DNA from: Robinsoniella peoriensis
Lineage (GTDB): Bacteria; Bacillota; Clostridia; Lachnospirales; Lachnospiraceae
Length of the DNA: 64,000 nucleotides
Assembly: GCF_000797495.1 (NCBI RefSeq)
Contig: NZ_JTGN01000004.1
Location: forward strand, 310,001 to 374,000
Reading direction: 5' to 3'
Position 1 is the stretch's first letter. Each line of letters begins with the position of its first letter. Positions 28,973 to 38,222 of this stretch are shown here, one piece after another. The notes under the pieces were generated by a model. It was not told the origin of the DNA, searched no databases, and saw only the letters and a program-made list of their open reading frames with translations. The position numbers and the translations under genes are program-made.

Positions 28973-30079
28973 TTACCTCCATTTTCTGTAAGTGACTCTA
29001 TGTAATCTTTTCCTGCATTCTTCCAATGCTTCATACTTATTGGGCCAAACCCGCGGAAAATCCACTCTGGTACAGTCAAGGGCACTGCTATAAATGCCTT
29101 CCAGCACCTCAAGTCCATGATATGCTAATTTTACATCGCAGTCGTGGCGCTCTCTCTTTCCCAACATCCACTCCCCAAACTCCTTCGTATAGCGGACTTG
29201 TGCTTCAAATTGCTCCCGCTGGAAAAAATCCTGATAATCTCCATGCCTTATCTCAGGGGATGTTTCTGGAGAAAAGACCGCATATTTCCCATTGCAGGAA
29301 GCCCAGGCATATCCTTTTGATCCATAGACCGTCAGCCTGTCATCTGTCCAGTAAGCAGGCTCCCCGCTGCCATGGCTAAAGCAAGCCTGATACTTTTCCG
29401 TCTGCTTCGCCAAATACCCACATTCTAAAAATCCCCGTACACCATTTTCAAAAATTAACTGTCCCATAACATAATCGGGTGAAGGATGGCTGTCCTCTAA
29501 ATAAAAACTGCCATGAATATGTCCCACTCCGCTTACAATCTGTTTTCCTCCATTAGCCCATATCATATAATCTAAATAGTGGGTTCCAAGCTGGGAAGCC
29601 TGGGGCTGGCAGCTTGCACGGATATCTGTAATCTGCCCCAGTTCCCCGCTGTCCAGAGCCTTCCTTAATTCCAGGAAAGAATTGAGGTATTTATGCTGGT
29701 GGCAAACGATGGTTTTAATTTCATGTGCCTCACACAAGCGTACAATCTCATCTGCTTCTTCCAGTGAAACTGCCATTGGCTTTTCAAAAAGCAAACCTTT
29801 CACCTGATATTTCACTGCCAGTTTCACCAAGGGCAGACGAATATGAGGCATGGTCACAAAAGCCATCACATCGGGTTTAACCGTTTTCAGCATTTCCTCT
29901 GCATCTGTGTAGCAGATATCAGGGCTGATGCCATACTGCCTGACAGACTCCTGAAGATGCGCTTCTCTCCTGTCACAGATTCCTTTCACTTCAAACATAT
30001 CTCTATTTTTCAGGAATCCGTGGAGATGTACCTTTCCCCGTTCTCCCATTCCCACTATGACGGTAGATAAACACTTCAT
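28973..30079 (-). CDS. Gfo/Idh/MocA family oxidoreductase
   Basis: A 368-residue NAD(P)-dependent dehydrogenase. The N-terminal Rossmann fold opens with VIVGMGERGKVHLHGF (G-x-G-x-x-G); LLFEKPMAVSLEEA (about residues 97-110) carries the conserved EKP catalytic-loop Lys, and a C-terminal alpha/beta domain follows. Family members oxidise sugar or cyclitol hydroxyls, or epimerise via keto intermediates. Three bases separate its start from the stop of the alcohol dehydrogenase gene, and it runs to within two bases of the GHL6 start, so all three are one unit. Substrate unknown. Confidence 0.92.
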   Translation of the reverse strand: MKCLSTVIVGMGERGKVHLHGFLKNRDMFEVKGICDRREAHLQESVRQYGISPDICYTDAEEMLKTVKPDVMAFVTMPHIRLPLVKLAVKYQVKGLLFEKPMAVSLEEADEIVRLCEAHEIKTIVCHQHKYLNSFLELRKALDSGELGQITDIRASCQPQASQLGTHYLDYMIWANGGKQIVSGVGHIHGSFYLEDSHPSPDYVMGQLIFENGVRGFLECGYLAKQTEKYQACFSHGSGEPAYWTDDRLTVYGSKGYAWASCNGKYAVFSPETSPEIRHGDYQDFFQREQFEAQVRYTKEFGEWMLGKRERHDCDVKLAYHGLEVLEGIYSSALDCTRVDFPRVWPNKYEALEECRKRLHRVTYRKWR

Positions 30080-30081
30080 TT

Positions 30082-31074
30082 CTACACCTTCCTCTCCAAC
30101 AAGACCTTGCCGGTTTTTCCCTCAAAAAACATCTTACATGCCAATGGGGCTTCGGCAAGGTTCCAGATATGGCTGACTGCTTTCCCCGGTTCAAATCCTC
30201 TCCTGTACAATTCACAAAGACTATAGAAATCCTGTCCCGTAAAATAAAAAGCTCCGGTCAAAGTAATCTCCTTATGTATAATATCCTCGGAAGGTACAAT
30301 CGTCAGCCCTTTGTAGTTCTCTCCGCAGAAAACTACGGTACCTTCCGGCCTCACTGCATGAAGTGCATTTTTCTGTCCCACCGGATTTCCGGAACATTCC
30401 AATACCACATCCGCCCCCAGGCGATTCGTCAATTCTTTTATCCTCTGTTCTGAATTTAAATCTACAGAATCCATTGCTTCATCGGCTCCGGTCAGAAGTG
30501 CATATTTCATCCGTACCGGATTCATTTCCCAGACCACAACATAATATCCGTAATATTTTAGTAGTGACACGGCACCCAGACCAATTGGCCCAGCCCCAAT
30601 TACCAATGCCACCCTCCCCATCCCTGCCGGTAATTTCTGTACTGCACGATATGCAACCCCCAGGGTATCACCACCCAGCAATACCGCAGCCCGATCCTCT
30701 ACATCTTCCGGTATCTCCAGACAGCATTCCTCTGGTACACAGACATATTCCGCATGCCCTCCCTGACAGATTATCATGGACTCACAGAATTGGGATTTTC
30801 CCATTCTGCAGTAATAGCACTTCCCACAGCCTTTTATTACATTTACAGCTACCCGGTTACCGGGCTTTGACTCTCTGCAATTCTTTGCTTCCCTTACAAT
30901 TCCCACAAACTCATGACCTGACACGAAGGAACAGCCTTGTTCATAATCATTTCTTTCACTGCCGCAGAGTGCAGATAAGGTTACCTCTATTAATACTTCC
31001 TTCGTCTTTGGCCTTGGAATCTCCATCTCCCTGATCTTGGCCTGTCTATTTCCAATATAATGTAAACCCTTCAT
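30082..31074 (-). CDS. zinc-dependent medium-chain alcohol/polyol dehydrogenase
   Basis: A 330-residue MDR protein. LSALCGSERNDYE and SGHEFVGIVREA carry the catalytic-zinc Cys and His-Glu, CGKCYYCRMGKSQFC (about residues 89-103) the four structural-zinc cysteines, and ALVIGAGPIGLGAV the NAD-binding loop. It is similar in layout to sorbitol, threonine or galactitol-phosphate dehydrogenases; the substrate is not readable. It lies 13 bases after the permease stop and directly before the Gfo/Idh gene, suggesting two sequential or opposite oxidoreductions on the same sugar. Confidence 0.92.
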   Translation of the reverse strand: MKGLHYIGNRQAKIREMEIPRPKTKEVLIEVTLSALCGSERNDYEQGCSFVSGHEFVGIVREAKNCRESKPGNRVAVNVIKGCGKCYYCRMGKSQFCESMIICQGGHAEYVCVPEECCLEIPEDVEDRAAVLLGGDTLGVAYRAVQKLPAGMGRVALVIGAGPIGLGAVSLLKYYGYYVVVWEMNPVRMKYALLTGADEAMDSVDLNSEQRIKELTNRLGADVVLECSGNPVGQKNALHAVRPEGTVVFCGENYKGLTIVPSEDIIHKEITLTGAFYFTGQDFYSLCELYRRGFEPGKAVSHIWNLAEAPLACKMFFEGKTGKVLLERKV

Positions 31075-31087
31075 AACATCATCCTAC

Positions 31088-31930
31088 CTAACCCTTCACT
31101 GCTCCGCCTGCCAGACCTGCTACAATATATTTCTGTAAGAACACATACATTACCGTCAGTGGAATAGAGGACAATACTATTGCCGCAAACAGCAGGTTAT
31201 ACTCAATGGAATACTGTCCTTTAAAACTGTAGATGAATAATGGCAGAGTCTGTGTCTTCTTGTCCGCCCCCAGAATCATCAGTGAAATCAGGAACTCATT
31301 CCACATCCACAAAAAATTAGTGATAATGATGGTGGCTGTCATCGGTTTCATGATTGGATATACTATAGAAAAAAAGGTTTTCCAGGTGCCTGCACCTTCC
31401 ACATAGGCGGATTCCGCAAGTTCTTTTGGCACTGTCTTCAGATAGCCGTTGCACAGATACACCCCCTGTATCAATGGATACGTGATAAATATAATAACAA
31501 TACTGAGCCGGTTTCCTAAACCCAGAGCTTTCATAAACATGGATAAAGGTAATGCTACAATCTGGAAAGGAACAAACATCGCTGCTGTTATATAGTATAA
31601 AGAAAATTTTCCCGTTTTAAGATGGATCATCTGGTTCACCGCATAGGACACTGCTGGCACGAAAACGGCTACTATGATAATGGAAATCAATGTAAAAAAG
31701 ATGGTATTGCCCACTGCCTGTACAAATCCGCTTCTCTGGAATACAGCAATATAATTATCGAGCTGAAATGCCTCCGGAAGTGTCAGAAAGCTTTTGCTGG
31801 ATTCTACCTGTGTCTTAAAAGAATTGACTATCGTTACATATAACACCAGAGCAATACATAAAAACCAGAATACCAGAAAGAAGTAAGTCAAAATATTTGT
31901 AATTCTTTTCTTCGTCCGCATATTGTTCAT
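31088..31930 (-). CDS. carbohydrate ABC transporter permease, MalG/UgpE type
   Basis: 280 residues with six membrane segments and an EAA-type loop (LAESAYVEGAGTWKTFFSIV). It is the second permease of a CUT1 importer. The start overlaps the partner permease stop (ATGA at 31927-31930). As in the first locus, no ATPase is encoded nearby. Confidence 0.94.
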   Translation of the reverse strand: MNNMRTKKRITNILTYFFLVFWFLCIALVLYVTIVNSFKTQVESSKSFLTLPEAFQLDNYIAVFQRSGFVQAVGNTIFFTLISIIIVAVFVPAVSYAVNQMIHLKTGKFSLYYITAAMFVPFQIVALPLSMFMKALGLGNRLSIVIIFITYPLIQGVYLCNGYLKTVPKELAESAYVEGAGTWKTFFSIVYPIMKPMTATIIITNFLWMWNEFLISLMILGADKKTQTLPLFIYSFKGQYSIEYNLLFAAIVLSSIPLTVMYVFLQKYIVAGLAGGAVKG

Positions 31931-32814
31931 TGTTGCTCAATACCTCCTCTCCCGATTACCTTCATGATGAGAAACGATACCAGGGCAATGATAAAAAATA
32001 GAACAATTGCCGTAGCACATCCCTGGGAGAACTTCATGTCTGTACTTCCCATCAGATAAATCTTATATCCCATAGAGGTGGTTGCTTTAGCAGGTCCCCC
32101 CTGTGTCAGCGATATAATATAATCAAAGACTACCAGGGCATCCCGGATTCCTTTTACGAAACAGATCACCAGGGTAGATGCCAGAAACGGAAATGTCACA
32201 ACGCGAAATCTGGCCATCACACCTGCCCCGTCTATCTTCGCCGCTTCTGTCAGCTCCTGGGGTACACTCTGCAGTGCAGCAATCAGCAAAACGGTAGGAA
32301 TGGATAAATTCTGCCAGAACCCCAACAGGATTACGGCTATCACTGCCCCAGTCTTTGTAGATAACAAACTGGTCTGCAAAAATCCAATTCCCAAACCATC
32401 CCCAATCATAGGAAGCATCCGGCGAAAGATTTCATTAAAAATCAAGCCTAGAGATAACATGGAAATAATGGCCGGATAAAAAAACACGGAACGGAAGAAA
32501 TTAACACCTTTTAATTTCTTTGTCAGAAAAACACCTAAAATCACCGAGCAGGGTATCGTTGTGGCATTGATAACTACTGTATAGATAACCGTAAATTTCA
32601 CAGAATTAAAAAGGTCTTTATCCTGAAATACTTTCACAAAATTTTTTAAGCCTACGAAATTGTATTCCAGAGAAAAACCATTCCAGTCTGTCAGGCTAAA
32701 ATAGAAGCTGTAAACAGCCGGAACAATAAAAAATACGGTATATAAAAGTAACGCTATAGCGATGACAGGCATATAAGAAACATTTCTTTTGTGGCTGATA
32801 CTGTTCTTTCTCAT
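31927..32814 (-). CDS. carbohydrate ABC transporter permease, MalF/UgpA type
   Basis: 295 residues with six membrane segments; the EAA loop reads LTEAAKIDGAGVMARFRVVT. Typical LTDWNGFSLEYNFVGLKNF follows TM1. It pairs with the overlapping downstream permease. AAAGGAGG precedes ATG 32814. A terminator-like hairpin lies between it and the binding-protein gene, so permease mRNA may be less abundant than binding-protein mRNA. Confidence 0.94.
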   Translation of the reverse strand: MRKNSISHKRNVSYMPVIAIALLLYTVFFIVPAVYSFYFSLTDWNGFSLEYNFVGLKNFVKVFQDKDLFNSVKFTVIYTVVINATTIPCSVILGVFLTKKLKGVNFFRSVFFYPAIISMLSLGLIFNEIFRRMLPMIGDGLGIGFLQTSLLSTKTGAVIAVILLGFWQNLSIPTVLLIAALQSVPQELTEAAKIDGAGVMARFRVVTFPFLASTLVICFVKGIRDALVVFDYIISLTQGGPAKATTSMGYKIYLMGSTDMKFSQGCATAIVLFFIIALVSFLIMKVIGRGGIEQQ

Positions 32815-32835
32815 ATAGGCCTCCTTTCTGTTTTA

Positions 32836-32863
32836 GAAAAGGCGGGAATTCATCCCGCTTTTT
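32836..32863 (-). terminator. attenuator-like hairpin between binding protein and permease genes
   Basis: A short GC stem GCGGGA/TCCCGC (32842-32847 with 32853-32858) is extended by A-rich/T-rich flanks; on the minus strand CCTTTTCT follows. It sits 30 bases past the binding-protein stop, consistent with partial termination. Confidence 0.7.
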
Positions 32864-32865
32864 CC

Positions 32866-34212
32866 TTATTCCTTACGCAGTACAATTTCTTCCTCACCTG
32901 TTAAGAAAGTATCCAAATCACCATCCATTAAAAATGCCTGTGCCAAATCTGCTTCATCACTGACTACACCAGTACTGATATAATCACGCCACCAGGGAAT
33001 TGCTTTCCCTTCTTCAATATAACTCAGCATCAGATCAATGGTAGGATTGTCCGTCTTTACCCCTTTAATCGGGCTTGGGGACTTATCATAATCTGTATAA
33101 ATTTGTGCATTTTCTGTTCTGGTCACAAACTCCAGGAATTTTGCCGCATACTCTTCTTTCCCGGTACCTGTCATGGCTGCAATGCCAGGGTCAATTCCGG
33201 AAATCAACATATTAACTCCATCATCTGCCGGCATTGCAAACATGCCCATCTGAATCTCCGGGTTGTTCTTTTCAATGTCTGACTGTGCCCAGGTTCCGGC
33301 AATCATCATTGCTCCCTCACCATTTGCGAACATCTGCATTGCCAAATCATAATTAGTGCTCATAGGGTCTGGCTGTGCATATTCACTGGAAAGAAGATAC
33401 AGACGTTCAGCAGCCTTCTTCGAGTACTCATTGTCTGCAAATTTTGCTCCACTTCCCTCATACATTCCCACATAGAAATCATATGGATTCCACTTGTCAT
33501 CTGCAACCGCTGCGGTCATAATATGGAATTTCTGAGAACAGTTTTCTTTATCACCATTACTGAAAATAAAAGGAGTAACTCCTGCTGCTTTCAAAGTATC
33601 CGCTGCCTTAACCAACTCAGCCCAGGTCTTGGGAACTTCCAGATTGTTTGCCTCAAAAATTTCTTTATTATACGCTACAACACCTGCGTTAATAGAGAGG
33701 GGCACAGAATATAACTTTCCGTCTACGGTAGACATGTCATAATAGGTATCAATAATATTGTCATTCCATGCATAATCAGACAAATCCACCATTCTGCCTT
33801 CCTTGCACATAGCCCTGAATTCAGCCTGTGATGGCCAATGCTGCACTAAATCCATGGGTTCGTTGGTGGCCATTCTGGTCTGGAAAATCTGCTTTCCCGT
33901 ATCCGAGGAAGTTGCTGTCAATTCAATTTTTATATTGGGATTTTCCGCCTCGAATTTGTCAATAATCTCCTGAATAACATTGGTATTTGATTTTTGCCAG
34001 AACAGCTCCAAAGTGACCACGTCCTCTGAAGAACTTTCACTTGATGTTTTTTCAGCCCCTTTCGTATTTGCTTCCGTGTCCTTAGCCGTTGTCTCTTTTT
34101 GTTCCGGCACCTTTGTCGTTTCTGTTGTCTGAGTCTGTCCACTCACACATCCAGTCAAAAGCCCAGCTGTCATCAGTGCAGTAAGTCCCATTGCTAAACC
34201 TCTTTTTCTCAT
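32866..34212 (-). CDS. sugar-binding lipoprotein, family 1 extracellular solute-binding protein
   Basis: A 448-residue lipoprotein. The signal peptide ends in LLTGC (Cys about 22), then a Thr/Lys/Glu/Ser-rich linker to about residue 65, then the binding domain starting VTLELFWQKSN. GAMMIAGTWAQSDIEK is typical of CUT1 binding proteins. It delivers substrate to the two permeases downstream. GGAGGAAAAGGA precedes the ATG. It follows the YesN-type regulator gene by 92 bases, the likely site of regulated initiation. Confidence 0.94.
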   Translation of the reverse strand: MRKRGLAMGLTALMTAGLLTGCVSGQTQTTETTKVPEQKETTAKDTEANTKGAEKTSSESSSEDVVTLELFWQKSNTNVIQEIIDKFEAENPNIKIELTATSSDTGKQIFQTRMATNEPMDLVQHWPSQAEFRAMCKEGRMVDLSDYAWNDNIIDTYYDMSTVDGKLYSVPLSINAGVVAYNKEIFEANNLEVPKTWAELVKAADTLKAAGVTPFIFSNGDKENCSQKFHIMTAAVADDKWNPYDFYVGMYEGSGAKFADNEYSKKAAERLYLLSSEYAQPDPMSTNYDLAMQMFANGEGAMMIAGTWAQSDIEKNNPEIQMGMFAMPADDGVNMLISGIDPGIAAMTGTGKEEYAAKFLEFVTRTENAQIYTDYDKSPSPIKGVKTDNPTIDLMLSYIEEGKAIPWWRDYISTGVVSDEADLAQAFLMDGDLDTFLTGEEEIVLRKE

Positions 34213-34304
34213 TCCTTTTCCTCCTTTGTTTCATTTGGTAACTTAATTTTACCTTTTATTTGTTTCCGCTTACAGAGGACAAAAATTCGATTATGTGCAA
34301 TTTT

Positions 34305-35813
34305 TTACGATATCTTACATTCTCCGGTTTTAACATATTCACTGGGCGAACACCCGCATTGCTTTTTAAATACCTTGGTAAAATACTTATAGTCTGAAAA
34401 TCCAGTCTTCTCTGACACCTCATAAATAACTGCGTCCGGCACACGTAGCAGTTCCTTTGCCTTTCTGATTCGCACTTGATTCAAATATTCATTAAAATTC
34501 ACACCCATTTCTTTTTTAAATATGCAGCTAAAATAACTGGTAGATTTATTGACATTCTCTGCCAATCGTACCAGAGACAATTCTTCTGAATAGTGCTGAT
34601 TAATGTAATCCACCGCCTTTGAAATAACTGCACTGTATCTCTTCCCCGACAAATCTTCAAATCCCTTTAACAGAAGATAACAATAATCGGATATCCAGGC
34701 TTCGTAATCTGTAATAGAAGAAAAGGACATCTGCCCGGAAAACAACTCCTGATTTTGATTCAAAATTCCTGCAATGTCCACCCCTCTCTCCATCATGCTC
34801 TCAAATAAAATATTCTGTATCCCCAGACACAGTTCCTGAACAACCCTTTCTTCCATGCATCTTTCTTTCCTGAGAAACTCAAATTGCCTGTGAATCTGAT
34901 CATGCAGCAAATCTATCTGAAACAACGAAACACTTTCCGAAATAGCCTTTTTATCTAAGTTCAATAAAGGGTAAAATTTTTTCTCATTCTCCTCTACTTC
35001 TTCATGAAATATACAGTTTTCGTTTCCTTTATAAAAGCGGCGTTTCAATGCCTCCTGTGCCTGTCGGTACAACCGGCAGATATCCTTAAGCTGCCCTCTT
35101 TCACTGACCCCTATGGAACAGCTGCACCCGGTATTCTGCCTTCGGTTTATTGCATGTAGTTCCTGATAGAATACATTATGATACTCTGTACGATCATCTT
35201 TTCCCTTTATTTGAAAAAGAAGAACCACTTCATTCTCCATCTTTGTCAGAATTTGCATATATTCTGTCTTTATTTCTAAAACGGAAAAGCATCTGCCATA
35301 AGGAACATCTCTCTCTAATACAGCCAGAAGTACTTCTCCCTGGTTCTCTCCAAATAATGTTCGAAGTATTCCGGGAGATTTTGTTCCCCGTATCACTTCC
35401 CATACCATTTCCTGGTTCTGTAATTCCTTCTGCCTGGACTCCAGACGGATTTCTTCTACCATTCTTTTCAAAAGAACTGATAATTCTTCCAGCTTCACTG
35501 GCTTAAGAAGATAATCCACCACTCCCAGACGGATCGCTGTTTTGGCATATTCAAACTCAGAAAAACCGCTTAGTATCACCACTTTTTTCACTTTGGCCTT
35601 ATCAATTGCTGCCTGTGCCAATGTAAGTCCATCCATTCCAGGCATCCGGATATCCGTAATTAGAATCTCCGGCTTTTCCTTTAGACAGACTGCCAGTGCT
35701 TCCCTGCCATCTTCTGCGGTAAATATCTGTTCAATTCCAAGTTCTCTCCACTTTACGCTTTTCTGCAATCCATTTCGGATATGCATCTCATCATCTACAA
35801 TCAACGCTTTCAT
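34305..35813 (-). CDS. AraC-family response regulator, YesN type
   Basis: About 502 residues. Receiver domain 1-120 (phosphoacceptor in ILITDIRMPGMDG, about Asp 55), a long central region (about 130-390) typical of full-length YesN, and a C-terminal AraC helix-turn-helix pair (about 400-500, NKSTSYFSCIFKKEMGVNFN). Two ATGs are adjacent (35816 and 35813); the second has GGAGG at 7 bases and the first overlaps the kinase stop as TAATG. It probably controls the downstream transporter and oxidoreductase operon. Confidence 0.94.
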   Translation of the reverse strand: MKALIVDDEMHIRNGLQKSVKWRELGIEQIFTAEDGREALAVCLKEKPEILITDIRMPGMDGLTLAQAAIDKAKVKKVVILSGFSEFEYAKTAIRLGVVDYLLKPVKLEELSVLLKRMVEEIRLESRQKELQNQEMVWEVIRGTKSPGILRTLFGENQGEVLLAVLERDVPYGRCFSVLEIKTEYMQILTKMENEVVLLFQIKGKDDRTEYHNVFYQELHAINRRQNTGCSCSIGVSERGQLKDICRLYRQAQEALKRRFYKGNENCIFHEEVEENEKKFYPLLNLDKKAISESVSLFQIDLLHDQIHRQFEFLRKERCMEERVVQELCLGIQNILFESMMERGVDIAGILNQNQELFSGQMSFSSITDYEAWISDYCYLLLKGFEDLSGKRYSAVISKAVDYINQHYSEELSLVRLAENVNKSTSYFSCIFKKEMGVNFNEYLNQVRIRKAKELLRVPDAVIYEVSEKTGFSDYKYFTKVFKKQCGCSPSEYVKTGECKIS

Positions 35814-35815
35814 CA

Positions 35816-37567
35816 TTAGTCCTCCATTAATGCCCTGGGAATCTGAACCACTACCTCTGTTCCTTCTCCTACTTTCGATTGAAAAGTTACCCCATACGCT
35901 TCTCCATACTTAAGTTTAATCCTATCATTTACATTTTTCAGTGCGTATATCTTTCCTGTCTGACTTTCTGTCCTCAATATCTCCCGTATTTTTACCGCAT
36001 CCACTCCAACCCCATTGTCAGTAACCCGGTAAACAATTGCTCCCTTCTCCCCTGTCACAGAAACCGAAATCTTTCCTCCCCCAATTTTTTCTTCCAACCC
36101 ATGAACAAAGGAATTTTCTACCAGCGGCTGAAGAATCAGCTTCAATACCCGGCATGAATATAGCTGTTCATCCACATTCATCTCTACCTGTATCTTTTCC
36201 CCAAAACGGCAGTGCTGTACTTCCAGATAATTTTTCAGATGTGCAACCTCTTCCTCTACTGTGGTCACTTCTTTACCGTTATTTAGTACGTGGCGGAACA
36301 TACTTGATAATGCTTCAATCTGACATGCCAGCAAATCCTCTTCATGCTCTATGGCTATCCATCTCATGGTATCTAAAGTATTATACAGAAAATGAGGGTT
36401 AATCTGAGCCTGAAGAGACAGGATTTCCGCTTCTCTCATATGAATCTGCCCTTTGTAGACAGTCTCAATCAAATCCCGGATACGGGAAGTCATCTGAATG
36501 ACACTTTGATTTAACATTCCAATCTCATCTTGGTTTCCAGTATGAAGTTTAATGTCATAATTCCCCTCATCCACCTTTTCTACGTCACTTGCCAATCTAA
36601 CTACCGGATCAATGACAGAGTGTTTCTGTACTATTGAAAACACAAAACCAAAGAAAATTGCCAGCGTCAGACACATCCAGATAATATTGTTGATCATGCG
36701 AATCTGTTCCTGCAAAACACTCATACTTTTGGTCCGAACTACCGTCCAGCCTGTAATCGGAACCTTGTAATAAAAAACTGCCTGTCCGTGTTTTTCTTCC
36801 ACGAAATATCCATCCTGTCCATTCACTCTCTCTACAATCTCTTCTGATACATTCCCTGTTAGCAGCTCTTTTTCTCTGGCAGAAACAATTCTTCCATCTT
36901 CATCAAATATGTATGACTGATCTTCTTCCGATGACTCCGCAGACGCATATAATGAGCAAAGGTATTCTTCACTGATACTGATTCTTTCTGCTCCCACGGG
37001 AGTCAGACGATACAGATGATTGATAATACGGTATACAGACACCATGGGGCAGTTTTCTTTTCCAGCTATATATCCCCTATGCATTCTGGCAGAATCCCAC
37101 ATAGGTTTTCCATCCAGTTCGCCCAGCTTCTTTTCCAGCTCCGGCAAATCAAAGATATCTTCGCTCTTATAATATCCTCCATATTGATACAGAGTCTTTC
37201 CCTTGCTGAATAGGGACAGGGAGGAAATATAACGTTTCATATAGATCATTTCTTCAATGTATATTTTAGCTCTGCTCAATGTCTCCTCATTCACCATACC
37301 TGACTTCTCATATTCCTCCAACAGTGCCTGAACTTCTTTGTTTCCCACAATATTTCTGGATAAAGTCTGGGTATCCTCCAGCACATTTTCCAGGCTGGGC
37401 TTCGACTGTTTTAATACTTCCAGTTCCTTTTCATATTGCTTCTCCATAAATTCACTGGCGATTACACTGTTCATGATACTAAAAAGAAGTACCAGCGGCA
37501 GTATCAGGCTGAATAATATTGTGACAGAAAACTTCCTGGCAAGTCCCATATTCTTTAGTTTTTTCAT
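35816..37567 (-). CDS. sensor histidine kinase, YesM type
   Basis: 583 residues: TM1 about 12-34, extracytoplasmic domain, TM2 about 292-314, HAMP, then His_kinase with LQAQINPHFLYNTLDTMRW (phospho-His) and HATPase with PLVENSFVHGLE. A coupled stop/start (TAATG) links it to its regulator. AAAGGAG precedes the ATG. A possible promoter with TATAAT lies about 120 bases upstream (37685-37712). Confidence 0.95.
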   Translation of the reverse strand: MKKLKNMGLARKFSVTILFSLILPLVLLFSIMNSVIASEFMEKQYEKELEVLKQSKPSLENVLEDTQTLSRNIVGNKEVQALLEEYEKSGMVNEETLSRAKIYIEEMIYMKRYISSLSLFSKGKTLYQYGGYYKSEDIFDLPELEKKLGELDGKPMWDSARMHRGYIAGKENCPMVSVYRIINHLYRLTPVGAERISISEEYLCSLYASAESSEEDQSYIFDEDGRIVSAREKELLTGNVSEEIVERVNGQDGYFVEEKHGQAVFYYKVPITGWTVVRTKSMSVLQEQIRMINNIIWMCLTLAIFFGFVFSIVQKHSVIDPVVRLASDVEKVDEGNYDIKLHTGNQDEIGMLNQSVIQMTSRIRDLIETVYKGQIHMREAEILSLQAQINPHFLYNTLDTMRWIAIEHEEDLLACQIEALSSMFRHVLNNGKEVTTVEEEVAHLKNYLEVQHCRFGEKIQVEMNVDEQLYSCRVLKLILQPLVENSFVHGLEEKIGGGKISVSVTGEKGAIVYRVTDNGVGVDAVKIREILRTESQTGKIYALKNVNDRIKLKYGEAYGVTFQSKVGEGTEVVVQIPRALMED

Positions 37568-37684
37568 CCACTTCTCCTTTCGCTGAAGATTGGTTCATTC
37601 CTTTTAAATTTCTGTGTATTACTGCAACGGCCACAAAGCAGGCATTTTGTATATCCCCGCTGCATACATTTCTATTCTATTATC

Positions 37685-37712
37685 ATTATAGCAACCAGCG
37701 TTTCTTATTGAA
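37685..37712 (-). promoter_or_regulatory. candidate promoter of the YesM-type kinase gene
   Basis: On the minus strand a perfect TATAAT (37685-37690) lies 16 bases after TTCAAT (37707-37712). The -10 is ideal and the -35 poor, which could suit an activated promoter. Confidence 0.45.
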
Positions 37713-37825
37713 GTGGAAAAATATTCTAATTTGTGCTATTTTTTATGATTTACTAACTGATTTAATCCTGCCCTGACGCAGTTTTGAATCACTTACCATG
37801 TCGTTTTTTGTAATCTACCTTTTTA

Positions 37826-37854
37826 TTGACAATATGTTTAGAATATATTATTAT
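37826..37854 (+). promoter_or_regulatory. consensus sigma-A promoter firing into a gene-free region
   Basis: TTGACA at 37826-37831, 17-base spacer, TATTAT at 37849-37854 on the plus strand. Transcription would start near 37861 and run through 38111-38189 toward the feoB 3' end. No plausible gene follows, suggesting an RNA product or a remnant. Confidence 0.6.
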
Positions 37855-38110
37855 TACTATACTTATTATGTGACAGCGTCATTGAAATGGATCACGGAAA
37901 AGTGATTAACACATATAGCCAATCAAATTCAATAGAATGAAGGTAGATGTCAAGCCATTGCGTACCAGGTCAAGGGATTCAAATTTAAATCCGACTCTTA
38001 TTCACATCAGTGTCATCGACATTGATGACGGGCTGATTAGGATACCACAGTTCATGTCGGCAAAACTTTCATTCGAGTTTTCAAAGCTTCAAATCTTTGT
38101 TGAAGGACAA

Positions 38111-38189
38111 CAGAACCTGCTCCTGTTATTTCACAGGAGTTGCAATAAACCCAATCTGACTTACTCCCTGCCAGGTTCTGCAACTCCTG
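38111..38189. repeat. overlapping inverted repeats forming mutually exclusive hairpins
   Basis: CAGAACCTG (38111-38119) pairs with CAGGTTCTG (38172-38180); CAGGAGTTGCA (38134-38144) pairs with TGCAACTCCTG (38179-38189); and CTCCTGT (38120-38126) pairs with ACAGGAG (38133-38139). The arms share bases, so only some can form at once. It could end a plus-strand RNA or the minus-strand feoB message. Confidence 0.65.
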
Positions 38190-38222
38190 AATTCTCATTT
38201 TCCCACTTATTTCATAATAATC

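Larger units (their letters stand above)
37568..38222. other. 655-bp gene-free region with a strong plus-strand promoter and nested inverted repeats
   Basis: Between the kinase gene and feoB no convincing coding frame is seen. It holds a candidate kinase promoter (37685-37712, minus), a consensus plus-strand promoter (37826-37854) and overlapping inverted repeats (38111-38189). A plus ORF of 106 codons from 37937 runs into feoB antisense and has no ribosome site, so it is not called. Confidence 0.7.

Noticed and set aside
30363-31034. 223-codon plus-strand ORF
   Set aside because: Antisense shadow of the zinc alcohol dehydrogenase, whose motifs are clear.
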